This document shows, in pieces, positions 1 to 10,474 of a stretch of 18,998 nt of DNA. Every line of letters starts with the position of its first letter. Position 1 is the stretch's first letter. The stretch comes from Discostella pseudostelligera (lineage: Eukaryota > Bacillariophyta > Thalassiosirophyceae > Thalassiosirales > Thalassiosiraceae): the NCBI GenBank assembly GCA_036940085.1, contig JALLBK010000377.1, positions 1 through 18,998 on the forward strand, read 5' to 3'. The notes under the pieces were generated by a model that saw only the letters and a list, made by a program, of their open reading frames with translations, searched no databases and was not told where the DNA came from. Position numbers and translations under genes: made by a program.

Positions 1-1255
1 TCTGCACCTCAACACCTCAACTACACCTCTGAAGCTCTACACCTCTGCCGCACCTGTGCAATTCTGCATCTCTGTACCTCACTCTGCACCACTGCACCAC
101 TGCATCTCTGCATCTCTGCATCTCTGCATCTCTGCACCTCTGCAACTCTTGTACCTACTACACCTGTGCACATCTGCACATGCACCTCTGCACTCCTCTG
201 GACAAAGTCTTCACCTTGTCCTCTGCATCTCCTCTTCACCACCTCTGCACCTTCTCAGCTTTTCAACACCTCCTCCATATCTGCACCTCTGCACTCTGCA
301 CCTCTGCACCTCAACACCTCAACGACACCTCTATACATCAACACCTCCATATCTGCACCTCAGCACCTCTGCACCTCTGCACTTCTGCTGAACCTCAGAA
401 CCTACTCATCACATCACCTCAGAACTCAGCAGAGCCTCCATATTGTCTGCATCTCTGCACCTCCTCTGCACATCTACACTTCTGCACCACCTCTGCACCT
501 CTGCACATCTCCAATTTCTCTGCACCTCTGCACCTCTGCACATCTACAATTCCTCTGCACCTCCTCTGCACCACCTCTGCACCTCCCCTTCACCTCAACA
601 CCTCTATATCTGCATGTCACTCCTCTGCACCTCTGCACCTCAACACCTCAACACATCTGTGCACCTCTGAACCTCTACTCCTCTGCTGCACCACTGTACC
701 TCTACACCTCTGCACCTCTGCATCTCTGCACCTCTACACCTCTGTTGTACTCCATATCTGCACCTCTTCACCTCTGCACCTCTTCACCTCTGCCACACCA
801 CTGCACCTTTCTTGCACCTCTGCACCTCTGCACCTCTACTACACCTCTTCTACACCTCCCCTGTGCACCACACTCCACCTCTGCACCACCTCTGCACCAC
901 CCCCTCCTCTGCACCTCTGCACCTCCTCTGCAGCTCTGCACCTCTGCAGCTCTGCAGCTCTGCAGCTCTGCAGCACTGCAGCACTGCAGCTCTGCAGCTC
1001 TGCAGCTCTGCAGCACTGCACCTCTGCACCTCTGCACCTCTGCACCTGCGCCTGTGCCTGCACCTTCGCCTGTGCCTGCACGTGCACCTGCACCTGCACC
1101 TTGTTCACCTCCTTGCACTTAGCTGCACCTGCACCTGCACCTGCACCTTGTTCACCTTGTCCTTACACTTAGCTACACCTGCACCTGCACCTTCTTCTTG
1201 TTCACCTCCGTCTTGCACTTAGCTGCACCTGCACCTGCACCTGCACCTCTGCACA
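1..1255. repeat. Degenerate 9-bp satellite passing into 6-bp repeats
   Basis: Nearly the whole stretch is built from the 9-mer CTCTGCACC and close variants (CTCAACACC, CTCTACACC, CTCTTCACC). It runs off the left edge, so the array is larger than seen here. From about 921 to 1020 the unit becomes CTCTGCAG-like, giving many CTGCAG palindromes. From about 1035 it becomes the hexamer CACCTG. The plus strand is rich in C and T and has G almost only inside TGCA or TGCC, so the two strands are strongly asymmetric. Since the unit is a multiple of three and has no stop, long open frames exist on both strands (for example 166-1122 and 180-1172 plus, 768-1118 minus). Their products are repeats of LHLCTSAP type in overlapping frames, so I do not call them genes. 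Confidence 0.95.
1099..1250. repeat. Three copies of a 50-bp higher-order unit at the array edge
   Basis: Each unit reads roughly TTGTTCACC, then a CTTGCACTTAGCT core, then two to four CACCTG hexamers. The core CACTTAGCT starts at 1116, 1166 and 1216, exactly 50 bp apart. Copies differ by a few substitutions and by hexamer number within the fixed length. This is the inner boundary of the satellite next to unique sequence. Confidence 0.85.
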
Positions 1256-1700
1256 TTGTTAGACTGCATTAGAATAGAGGAGAATTATTGGCATTGCATG
1301 TATCATCCCTTTTTGAGAGAGTCAGCAGTATGCATGGCATGGCTACTACTCGTAAATAATGTGATCTTTCACAAATGGAAGAGAATTGGCGGGAGAGTAA
1401 TGACTCGATTCGATTTTATCTTCGGTGTCAGAGGAACAAATGCCTGTCCGTCGCATCCACCAGCTGGCAGCCACCATTCGCTGCCGACTGCCGACGTCAA
1501 CATCAACAACCACACACCAGCACACACATACAACCTCCCATTGAACCTAAATGGACCATGACCTTGAGCCTACTCCTACCTCGTAGTAGTATCTAGAATC
1601 ACCTCCGCCGATGTCGGCTTGCGATTGATCAACAATATTTCATGAAGACAACGCTAACCAGTGCATCTATTGCCTGTGATCTCTCTCGCTAGCATTTACC
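1256..1700. other. Intergenic region and upstream region of the RNA polymerase gene
   Basis: This is unique sequence between the satellite and the start codon at 1701. Short open frames here (about 100 and 73 codons) overlap each other, show no family resemblance and are not called. It holds a TTGGCGGGA element at 1386-1394, listed separately. A pyrimidine-rich CTCTCTCGCT stretch lies just before the start codon. No TATA box could be assigned with confidence. Confidence 0.6.
1386..1394 (+). promoter_or_regulatory. E2F-like element upstream of mitochondrial RNA polymerase
   Basis: The 9-mer TTGGCGGGA lies about 307 bp before the polymerase start codon. The same 9-mer recurs at 10062, 10191 and, inverted, 14776, each time between genes. 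It resembles the core of the E2F/DP consensus (TTTSSCGC, TTTGGCGGGAAA). Here the flank is AATTGGCGGGAGAG, so it is a weaker match than the copy at 10061. Confidence 0.4.
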
Positions 1701-4700
1701 ATGCTTCGATCTTCATTGTCAGATCGTCGCCGCAGCGTTCCATCGACCTGCTGCCGCTGGTTTATGAGCATTCGACGCGATTCGCGGTCAACTCAACGAC
1801 AGCAGCAGCTGCGGCCCATCGCATCAACGTACATCAAATCAGACTCCACCAATTCGCTATGTATACCAAATTCACCGACAAATTTAAACAGAAGACCTCG
1901 ATATTACCAGAGCTCATGTCCATTATGGAGCCCTACCGAACATTTCTCGAGACGAACTACTTCCCTTCCATCGTCAAGAACAATAAGTGCAAAGCCATTC
2001 TACGACTTTTTAGAGCACGGCGATGACGACTCAGGTGATGATCATTTCGCTGATGATGTCGAACAGGATAACTCAGAATATGTACATCAGTGGATGAAGG
2101 ACAACAAACATGACAATAATATTTATCTTCATGAATTTCGGGCTGAAAAATCGGAGGTAGATCACAAATATTCAGAAGATGATTCGTTGCTAAATCTGCT
2201 AAACGACGACAGCGTTGATTATTACGAGGATGAAGCACCCCGACAATCTCGTGATACGTCTCATACGGGGAATGATGACTTGCGTCTCCTTCTGAACAAC
2301 AGTGATGAATATTCTCAGCCATCTTATGTGCATCCTACACATAATAACTTGAATGGATATTCAAATAATGAGCATCGAATAGCCATCGATCCTATGCAGC
2401 GCCATCAAGTAGATGACAAGACAGTACCACTGATTGATATTCTAAACGATGAAACCAAAGAGATTGACATGGACGCCAAGCGTAACGAATTGCACAGGCT
2501 TCAACTTCAACTGGAGACGGAATCCATCGAAGATGCTATCCTTAAATGCTTAGAAGTGTGGAATGCAGCGCGGGATCGATCTGACTATGACACAGTTCCC
2601 GTTGTTAGGAGGACACTCGCTTCATGGTATGGGCCATTGAGTGAATCCATTGAGCTCGAACAATGGCTGTATCTGAACAACGACAACGAAACCAACCCTT
2701 CCAAACTCTCAGTTGAGGAGGATGAGAATGAGGATCCGTCGTCATCTGACACCCAAAATAGTAGAGATGAAGTTGACACTTCATCACATCGAAGGCTCGC
2801 TCGGGATCGATCAGTTTACGGACCTCTATTGTGTCTCCTTCCTCCGACAAAGATAGCAGTGATACTTGCACACACATCATTGTCAACTTTATTGACAAGT
2901 ACATTTGTAACTGTGGGATATTCGAAGGTTGTTTCTCTCGCCTTGACAATCGCAGACGTATTAGAGACGGAATTGAACGTATCACGTGCATTGAGAGTGC
3001 GAGCTAATGAAAGGAAACGTAAGTTAAACATCACGAAGAAGGAGGAAGATGGGAATAATAATACTGGGGGCATGCCCCGACCGCAGAATCATGCGAGTGA
3101 TACTTCAAATCAGCAAGAAGTAATTCCCGTCGACGGCTGGGTATATTCGGCCACTCATTTGCAGAGATTTCTTGATGAAATAGCAGGGAATAAAGGAGCG
3201 AATGGACAACAAGCACTGTCTGGAATTGGGAAATATCGGCCACATACAGTTCGAAAGAGATGCAAAGAAATCCTCCTCGCAGAAGGTTATGTTGCAAATG
3301 GAGTAACCGACAGTGAGGGGAAAGAAAAGCTGTCGATGTCTGACTTTGCCGATTGGGATCCTGTGATGAAGGTGAAACTTGGTGCAGCGCTGATACGTTT
3401 GCTGTTGGATCATACCACATTCTCCAAACCGTTGAAACATGGCTTTGCCCCTCCTGAGCCCGCCTTTCGATATTCAAGGCACATGAATAAGCATAATGCG
3501 ACAAAGGCATATGGCTGTATCTCAATCCATCCGGAATTGCTGAGAATTGCTGTTCAAGAGGAGTTCTCTGCAACATCAGCATTCATACCGGCGTCTGTAA
3601 GTAGCGCTCGTGTTCAGCCAATGGTGATACCACCAAAAGATTGGAAAAGTATAAATGATGGAGGATATGAAACAGTCAAAGTCCCATTTATGAGAACGAG
3701 ACATTGTAAGGTACAAACGGTAAGTTGGATTGTAATCATTTCTATTTCTTTCAGATCTATTTTCTTACACTCTCAATCATCAACATCGATCAAAACACAT
3801 AGGATGCACTCCATAGAGCTGACTTGTCACAGTTAATGGCTGGTCTAAATGTGTTAGGTAAAACGCCCTGGAAAGTCAACCAGAAGATTTTAGAAGTGGC
3901 AATGAAATGTTGGGACGACGGAATCGCATTGGGTGACATTCCATCCCGGGTTGATAACGAAGTTCCTCCATTACCAGAATCCATGGCTTTTGTGGATTAT
4001 AAGACGTTGGGTGACTTTGAACAGAAAGAACACGTAGATGCCTATAGGAAATACAGAGAAAGAGTTACAAAACATAATCGAGCCAAGCAGAAGAATATGG
4101 ATTTACATTCATTGCGATGTTCTGCAATGCTGAAACTGAACCAAGCGCAAAGGTTTAAGGAATTCAGTGAAATATATTTCCCATACAACGTTGATTTCCG
4201 TGGTCGAGCATATCCTGTTCCTCCCCATTTTTCCATTGTGGGGTCGGATCTCTGCCGGGGGCTTCTTATGTTCGCGCACCCTAAGCCCCTTGGTCGAAAT
4301 GGTCTGTATTGGTTAAAGGTTCACCTCGCGAACTTGGCCGGGTGAGTTGAGTCGTTTTCGTTGCCGATCGCTATTCTTTCGATTCTCTAACACATTACAC
4401 TGTGTTTACGATGTTCAGAGCCGACAAAATGTCGTTTGATGGCCGTGCTCGTTTTGCAGATGAAAATATTGATAACATATACGCAGCGGTGAATGATCCG
4501 TTTGGGGGAAATGATTGGTGGATGAAGTTCGAGGATCCATTCCAAGGGCTTGCCGCTTGTCATGAGATTGTTCAAGCTATTGACTCCGGTGATCCCGAAA
4601 ACTACATGTGTTCGTATCCTGTGCACATGGATGGATCATGTAATGGTTTGCAACACTACGCCGCTCTTGGTAGGGATAGGGGCGGTGGAAAGGCGGTGAA

Positions 4701-5663
4701 CCTTTGTGTAAGTGATGAACCTCAGGATGTGTACATCGGTGTTATGCATGAAGTAATCAGACGCGTGGCAATTGATGCAGATGAGGTAATCCCGTTCGAT
4801 GAGACTAAAAGTGATCTTTCAAAAGCGGAGAAAGAAATGCTAAAGAGAATCAAGTCGGCTAGACTAGTTAATGGATTGATTGATAGAGGGGTGGTAAAGC
4901 GAACTGTTATGACATCAGTTTATGGCGTCACATTTATCGGTGCTAAAAACCAAATCAGCGAGAAGATCGAGCAAAAACTAGAAGCAAAGGGATATGATCT
5001 TGACGAAATAGAGTCAGAGATACACACAGCATGTGGTTACCTTGCTGCACTGACAATGGAAGTTATGGGGCAGCAGTTCAAGGGGGCTCGTGAAACCATG
5101 AATTGGCTAACGGAATGTGCTCGTTTGATAGCTGCACACGAACAGCCTGTTTCGTTTATATCCCCGATTGGTGTGCCTGTTGTTCAGCCCTACAGGCAAA
5201 GACGCCTCTTTATTGTGACAACTCTACTCCAGAATGTCATTATGTTTAATGACTCTGACCTGCTGCCATTGCATCGCCAGCGTCAAGTTTCTGCATTTCC
5301 TCCAAATTATGTGCACTCTCTTGACTCGTCACATATGCTACTCACGGTAAGTGGGCCAGCCAATAATGAGCGTCATCGTTTTATGCATGTGCCTGACATT
5401 TTTCCTATTAGGCCATTGAAATGAATAAGCGAGACCTTTATTTTTCAGCAGTTCACGACTCTTATTGGACTCATCCATGCGACATTGAGGAGATGAATGT
5501 CATTTTGCGGGAATCTTTTATAGAGTTGTACAATCGCCCTCTTCTTGAGGAACTAAGGAACACGTGGTCACTGCGCTACCCCTCAGTGACATTTCCAGAT
5601 GTACCAGAACGAGGTGATTTAGATCTCAATGACGTGAGATCTGCACCGTACTTCTTCCAGTGA
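1701..5663 (+). CDS. Mitochondrial single-subunit (T7-like) DNA-directed RNA polymerase
   Basis: This enzyme transcribes the mitochondrial genome. I build four exons: 1701-3719, 3803-4341, 4419-5346 and 5412-5663, giving 1245 aa, close to the size of human POLRMT. Introns are 83, 77 and 65 nt, GT-AG, phases 0, 2 and 0 (donors GTAAGT, GTGAGT, GTAAGT). Family motifs run across the joins: PPKDW near 643, LNVLGKTPWKVN at 688-699, DFRGRAYP at 804-811, motif A MDGSCNGLQHYAAL with catalytic D924, motif B with K1013 and Y1021 (same 8-residue spacing as T7 K631/Y639), and motif C HDSYWTHP with catalytic D1178. It ends in APYFFQ. The first 40 residues are rich in Arg and Ser with only two acidic residues, fitting a mitochondrial presequence. 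No plastid ASAFAP-type signal is seen. Residues about 105-400 are acidic, Ser/Asn/Asp-rich and poorly conserved. The 3' end is convergent with the next gene, 75 bp away. Confidence 0.93.
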
Positions 5664-5738
5664 TTTTGTCCCGCAATTCACAATAGATTAAGGGGATGTC
5701 ATTGATGCTGAACCGACCAATCATGATGATAATGCGCA

Positions 5739-8700
5739 TCACATTTGTGGTATTGTCAACAAAAAGGATGCGGCGACAAGAACAATGCTAAGACAGACAT
5801 GGGTGGAGTCAATATTTGCTGAGTTGCTAGCAATCCATTCAGATAGGAACTCGTTGCTGAATTTGTCGGTTAAAGGCTCGCTGTCGGCACTCGTTTCTTT
5901 ATGTTGGCCTATGTCGTTGTTTCCGTGAATTGTAACATTGGTGTCGGACTCCGTGACGCCTTTAACAGCGGCTTCAGTTGAGATTGGGGCAATAAAAGGT
6001 GCGGTAACTTTGATTGTTGGCAGGGATGGCTTGGCTAACGGAATGAGAGTTGGAATATGTATTTCTGGTGTAGATGATGTGGTTTCAATTGCGGGCAGTA
6101 TGGAAGCAGGGGCCTTGGATGGCGTTGTTTCGGAAGAAGGACATGTTTCCTTCCAAATGCTATGAATATTGCTGAAAAGTCAAATAAGCCCGATGAGAAC
6201 TACCTTTCTATCAATCACTTTCTTTAAGCACATAACTCTTACCAATATATAAAGCCAGGTCCACATGATCCATATCTAGAGCGACAGTGGGAAGCAACCG
6301 GGCATGGTTCGCCTGAACATTCAAGTTCGCTTACTTTCGTTCAGGAATATGCAATACGTGAGAGAGTTTCCAAAATAACGGAGCGACAGAAAAAGATGGC
6401 ACCTCACCCTCACTTACCAGAAGAAATGTCTGTTTCAAGTGAAGGTATTTGCGTGGGAGACAGCGTCGCAAGAACATTGGTGACAACCACAGTTGTCGGC
6501 ACGGAAGGATTGTCGCTTCGGCCATCCGAAGTAGGATTCTCACTTCGATCGACCGAAGTAGGATTGTCGCTTTGGACGTCAATAGTAGGATTGTCACTGT
6601 GGTCGACCGCGGTGACCATTATTCCTGTAGGCTGGTTGATCTCTGCCGAAGAAGTTGGATAATTTGTGATGGGAGAGTGTGTTCTTGCGGGCTTTGAAAT
6701 TGACCCATCGCCTTCCGGCTTGGTAAATGCTGGCTTGGTAAAGATTATTTCCTTGGAGGGTTGCGTAGTGGGTGCTGTGCGATCGATGGGTAAGTCTGAG
6801 GTTGTTGGAACCGTAGTCGGAATCGAGCTCACTGATGGACAATCCTTCGTCCAAATCGGATTATCATTACAGTAGGTGTCACCAGGACCACAAAAACCGA
6901 ATTGGCTGCGACAATGGTCGTCTTGATAACACGCTAGACTACTACATGGCCCTTCCGGAGGGCGAAAAGTGGTAGGTAGCGACGTCTGAGTCTCACTGGA
7001 GCTTGGCGAGGTTGTTGACAAGTCATTCATCATATTTGTCGGAGTAATTTGAAGTCCTGACGGCTTTGGAACTGGCACTGTTGGCCGTTGAGGATTAGTC
7101 TTCACTGTTGGCGAGGTAGATTGAGAGCCGGAAGAAACCTGAGACGGCGCCACCATGGGTTTAGCTTGGGAAGATTCCGTCGAGTGTAGATTGCTTTCTC
7201 CACAGCTAGGTGCACTAACACACTGTTCACTTTCGTTGCAAAACCAATCGTCGCCAACATTTATGTATTCGTTGAAACAGTTCTCATACATGTCGCACTT
7301 CTCGATTGAAACTTCATACCCTTCATCTATCAAATTCTCGGGCAAACATTTGTAGGACGAATCGCCCGATTTTCCATTTCCACCTGTGCTGGTTTGTGCT
7401 CTACTTGGTGCTTTGCTTTCACTAGCGCTGCTTTGTACGCCACTTGGTGCATTGCTTTTATTGCTCTCTGTTGGTGGCTCAGTATCGCCACACAATCCAA
7501 AAGGCGTTGTTTCGGAATCGTAGAACGCAGCTCCCTCTTTCAATAAGTTGCCATCCCATAATACCTCATAGCTTCCTTTTCCATGTTTGCAACATACACC
7601 GTCCCCTCCAGCATCTAACGAGGAGTTCGCAATTGAAGATTTTGCTATCAGCATCAACTGGTATTGATATACTAAGGCATGCTAACGCAAAGGCACTCAC
7701 CGTTGATTGTAAACGCGTAACATCCGCCTTTATTATTCACACACTCCTCATAATTCACAGCTTCTCCGGGTATCAAGACATCACTCGTACCCTCAACGAC
7801 AATCTCTCCAGATTCTGTATCTTCCACCAGCCACGAAATTTCCTTCGGCCACTGATCTGACGTTATCGTCACCTCGAATGGTACACACTCCGCTTTGTCA
7901 CCGTCTTCTGCCGTTGTTCCATTAATGCCACCATCTTCGGGATAACCCATTTCCTCCGTGCATGGCGTTTGAGCAAAGCATTCTTCACCGGATGGGCACT
8001 CTGTTGACTGTTGTTTATTTACATAGGCAACGAAAGCGCCGAATTGATTAGCGGAACTAGAAATAAGTAACCTCGAACAGATAAAAACATGCCTCACCTC
8101 TCCACTGGGACACCTCATCTTGCAATTGGTGATGGCATCATCCCAGTCTAAGCCACAGAAGAATCCACTCTGAAGAGCGGTCAGAGGTGATTGTGTCTGT
8201 AATTGCGTTAAGTTGTCATCAACACATGCAACGATTATGTCAATGAACTGAATTGAAACATGCATTAATGTATAAGGAACAAAGATTAAGCTCGACATAC
8301 CGGTGGTGTTTCCGATGGCGAAGAAGTTGGAACTGCAGATGATGTTGGGATCAAAGTAGGAGTAAATGTGATGGTAGGCGCCGCCGATGTCCTATTGAGC
8401 AAAAACGGATTTGCAAATTGTCGGTGTCATTAGTTTTCGGCAATTAATCGATAAACGTGGTAGAGGAGTACATGCAATAACTCACGGAGGTGGTGTCGGG
8501 CTTCGCGTAGGTGGTGGTGTTGGGCTAAATGTGCGATGATCACACTCAGTACCAAAATAACATACTTCAACAGGAAACGGAGTTGATGGGTTCAACAGTT
8601 GCATGAGTCAATTGTCAGAACAATCTACAATAATTCATTGAGAGTGTTAACTGTTAAACCACACTTACTTTGACCCAGTGGGCATTCCTTTGCAGTAGGA

Positions 8701-9720
8701 CAGTGAACTTCGCACTTAGCATTAGCGTCATCGAAACCGATTCCACAGAACCAGTGATCTAATCGAGACAATCGAAGTGAGCGATGAGATGCGCTGCAAA
8801 TAGAAACAGATTCGTAGGCGAGATTCAAAATCATAGAAAAAATACCTGTTGGATCCTCACTAGGATATGGTAGTGGATCAGGTGGACCTATTGGCATATC
8901 TGTCGGCATTATTGATGCGTCAGCTACACCATGACCAATTGAAGACATGGGAGCGGCAGTTGGAGGCAATAAATATCTTGCGTCACACGCCGTTCTGTGC
9001 AATTCATTTCAGAAAAAAAAATAATGATGAGAGAGTCGTGGTGTTAGTTTTCACTTGTTGGGTGGGTATTGATGACCGCTCCATGCAACAACAACTATTC
9101 CATCTCTCATTAGAATGTAGTCTCAGTCTCAAGTAGTGCACTCACATATTGAAGAAACAGATTTTGCCAAAGGGACATTCGCTCGATGCACCACTAGGAC
9201 AATGAGTATCGCACATTTCCGCAGCATCATCCAAACTAACACCACACCAATAATAATCTGTTGCATTCTCGCTCAATTCACTATAGCTAGGTCTATTCGA
9301 CCCACCCGGACTTTGTTTCGGTGCTTGTCCCGGAACAAAATAATCTCCATCACCATATCTTGTGTCACAATTCGTATTGGCAAAGCATTTCACACCATCT
9401 TGGGAACCTTCGCATTCTTCACTACGGCCCGTGGGACAGTGTTGACGTGATTGACATCCAGGATCATCCCACTTATACCCGCAGAAGAAGTGATCCTCTG
9501 GTCCCATTGTAAAATTTGCCGAATCATTTGTTCCAATTATCAGGGAGAATATGAGCATTGAGAATGCATTAAAAATTATTGCGGTGTTTCTTCTTTTACG
9601 AGGTTGTTTTGATTTCTTGCTGCATGGAGCAATGTTGTGCCTGACACCATTTTGATTGCCAAAATCAGCATCGTCGTGCTGCAAATGTTGAGGACCACTG
9701 TGACGGCGACGGAACATCAT
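5739..9720 (-). CDS. Modular chitin-binding cell-surface protein, diatom cysteine modules
   Basis: Ten exons on the minus strand: 9720-9146, 8994-8846, 8758-8669, 8564-8486, 8391-8301, 8196-8098, 8007-7701, 7614-6418, 6312-6243 and 6171-5739, giving 1029 aa. All introns are GT-AG and phases match at every join. Order of parts: basic cytosolic tail (KKSKQPRKRR, 35-44), membrane anchor or uncleaved signal (45-64), four modules of form [FW]CG....DD....C...CP (from about 78, 157, 243 and 339), each ending near CxxxTxC, a domain with ITSDQWPKE and DAGGDGVCC (about 402-505), a cysteine cluster (552-601), hevein-like chitin-binding domains at 687-722 and 864-896 (HCRSQFGFCGPGDTYCN; HCRSRYGSCGPGFIYCN), Ser/Thr/Pro linkers, and a hydrophobic end (1011-1029) suited to a GPI signal or tail anchor. 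The start is the first of two adjacent ATGs; the longer open frame upstream has no ATG. Known of the family: hevein-type domains bind chitin. Inferred: a wall or girdle-band protein. The exon 6 acceptor is uncertain. Confidence 0.85.
6507..6614 (-). repeat. Four 27-bp tandem repeats inside the chitin-binding gene
   Basis: On the plus strand GGATT(G/C)TC recurs at 6507, 6534, 6561 and 6588, exactly 27 bp apart. On the coding strand this gives a degenerate 9-residue unit of xDxSDNPTx form (residues about 799-835), part of the Ser/Thr/Pro spacer before the second chitin-binding domain. Length variation between strains is likely. Confidence 0.8.
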
Positions 9721-9860
9721 GTGGCATCCAAGCACCGCACCACAGCTTTGAGACGGCGACTCTTTATGAAAGTAGAAGATATCCAGTGGCACTAATCCAA
9801 CGATGCTGCCAGCCACGACAAAGTCGGATGAGGTACGCCTATGCAGGGCCGGTTGGTACT

Positions 9861-9873
9861 TGGCACCGTGCCA
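9861..9873. promoter_or_regulatory. 13-bp palindrome TGGCACCGTGCCA
   Basis: Two 6-bp arms are perfectly inverted around a single C. It lies about 140 bp upstream of the surface protein start codon. It has the form of a dimeric transcription-factor site, but no factor can be named and one such palindrome could arise by chance. Confidence 0.25.
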
Positions 9874-10060
9874 TGGCCTGGTCGGGAACGGGGAAAGGGG
9901 AATATGGAGGAGCTAGCAGCATCGGCCCGCCGGTCCGCGCGTGGATATTACGATATGGTACTCCGTCGGTCCGCGAGCAGCTGAAAAGGACCTAAAATAG
10001 CCATGTCAAGAGACAGGTATCCGTAAAACAGATCAGCCCCCGAGTCACAAAGAGCAGAGA

Positions 10061-10072
10061 TTTGGCGGGAAA
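10061..10072 (+). promoter_or_regulatory. Full E2F/DP-type site TTTGGCGGGAAA
   Basis: The 12-mer matches the classical double-sided E2F site: TTTGGCGG read forward and TTTCCCGC read on the minus strand. It sits about 341 bp upstream of the surface protein start and 403 bp upstream of the BAR-like start. It is the best of the five E2F-like sites in the window. Factor identity is inferred from the motif only. Confidence 0.5.
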
Positions 10073-10188
10073 CACATCTTCTGAATTTGAATTCCCATTC
10101 TTTCTCAATTCAAAACGAGGAACTGTATTTCTACGGAGGAACTCTAATTTCAAAAACAAGAAATCAGTACAGGTCACAGAGGAGTCAG

Positions 10189-10199
10189 TTTTGGCGGGA
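10189..10199 (+). promoter_or_regulatory. Second E2F-like element in the divergent promoter
   Basis: TTTTGGCGGGA, 128 bp from the first copy and in the same orientation. The right flank is GG instead of AA, so only one half of the dimeric consensus is kept. Confidence 0.4.
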
Positions 10200-10433
10200 G
10201 GCCCCATTCGAGCGATCAGCGACTGTGAAGCGATTTCGGAGAAGACACGCGATAATAAAATAAGTTGAGCCCCCAACAACGCAAAAACACAAGACCGGCC
10301 TCGAACAACATCTTCACAAGTTCGACAACACAGCGTCGTTGTAAAAGGTTGTCGACGCGGTTAGGCTCTCTGGCAGTAGTATCATAACGTTGAGGCAAAT
10401 TATTTCACCAGTATCTCTAGTATCACTCTTCTC

Positions 10434-10474
10434 CGACGACGACGACGACCACCACCACCGCGACCACGGCGACG
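10434..10474 (+). repeat. ACG/ACC triplet run abutting the BAR-like start codon
   Basis: A near-continuous run of ACG, then ACC, then ACG/GCG triplets leads straight into the first ATG at 10475, in its reading frame. The frame is open upstream to a TAG at 10418 and contains no ATG, so the run would be 5' leader unless a non-AUG start such as ACG is used. Confidence 0.5.

Larger units (their letters stand above)
9721..10474. other. Shared divergent promoter region
   Basis: The surface protein gene (minus, start 9720) and the BAR-like gene (plus, start 10475) point away from this 754-bp region, so both promoters must lie here. The left half (9840-9960) is GC-rich and contains a 13-bp palindrome at 9861-9873. 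Two TTGGCGGGA elements lie at 10062 and 10191. Right before the plus-strand start there is an ACG/ACC triplet run (10434-10474). A 69-codon open frame at 9786-9995 has no recognisable content and is not called. Confidence 0.6.

Noticed and set aside
1..1020. CRISPR-like array
   Set aside because: Units are 9 bp, contiguous and degenerate, with no unique spacers between constant repeats; this is satellite DNA.
166..1172. Two overlapping plus-strand open frames of 318 and 330 codons in the satellite
   Set aside because: The 9-bp repeat lacks stops in several frames on both strands, so long frames are automatic. Products are LHLCTSAP-like repeats with no independent support.
1256..1561. 101-codon plus-strand frame before the polymerase
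   Set aside because: It has no family resemblance, overlaps another frame and starts inside the satellite edge.
3803..5663. Treating the later polymerase pieces as separate genes or a broken polymerase
   Set aside because: Each gap is bounded by GT-AG, phases match, and conserved motifs read straight across the joins, so they are exons of one gene.
6396..6854. Plus-strand and off-frame minus-strand open frames around the 27-bp repeats
   Set aside because: They are shadows of the Ser/Thr/Pro-rich coding exon and its repeat, not separate genes.
9721..9816. Extending the surface protein upstream to 9816
   Set aside because: The first codon of the longer frame is GTG and the first ATG is at 9720. 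Nuclear genes start at ATG, and the extra residues have no recognisable feature.
9786..9995. 69-codon plus-strand frame in the divergent promoter
   Set aside because: It lies in GC-rich promoter DNA, overlaps the 5' end of the surface protein gene region and resembles nothing.
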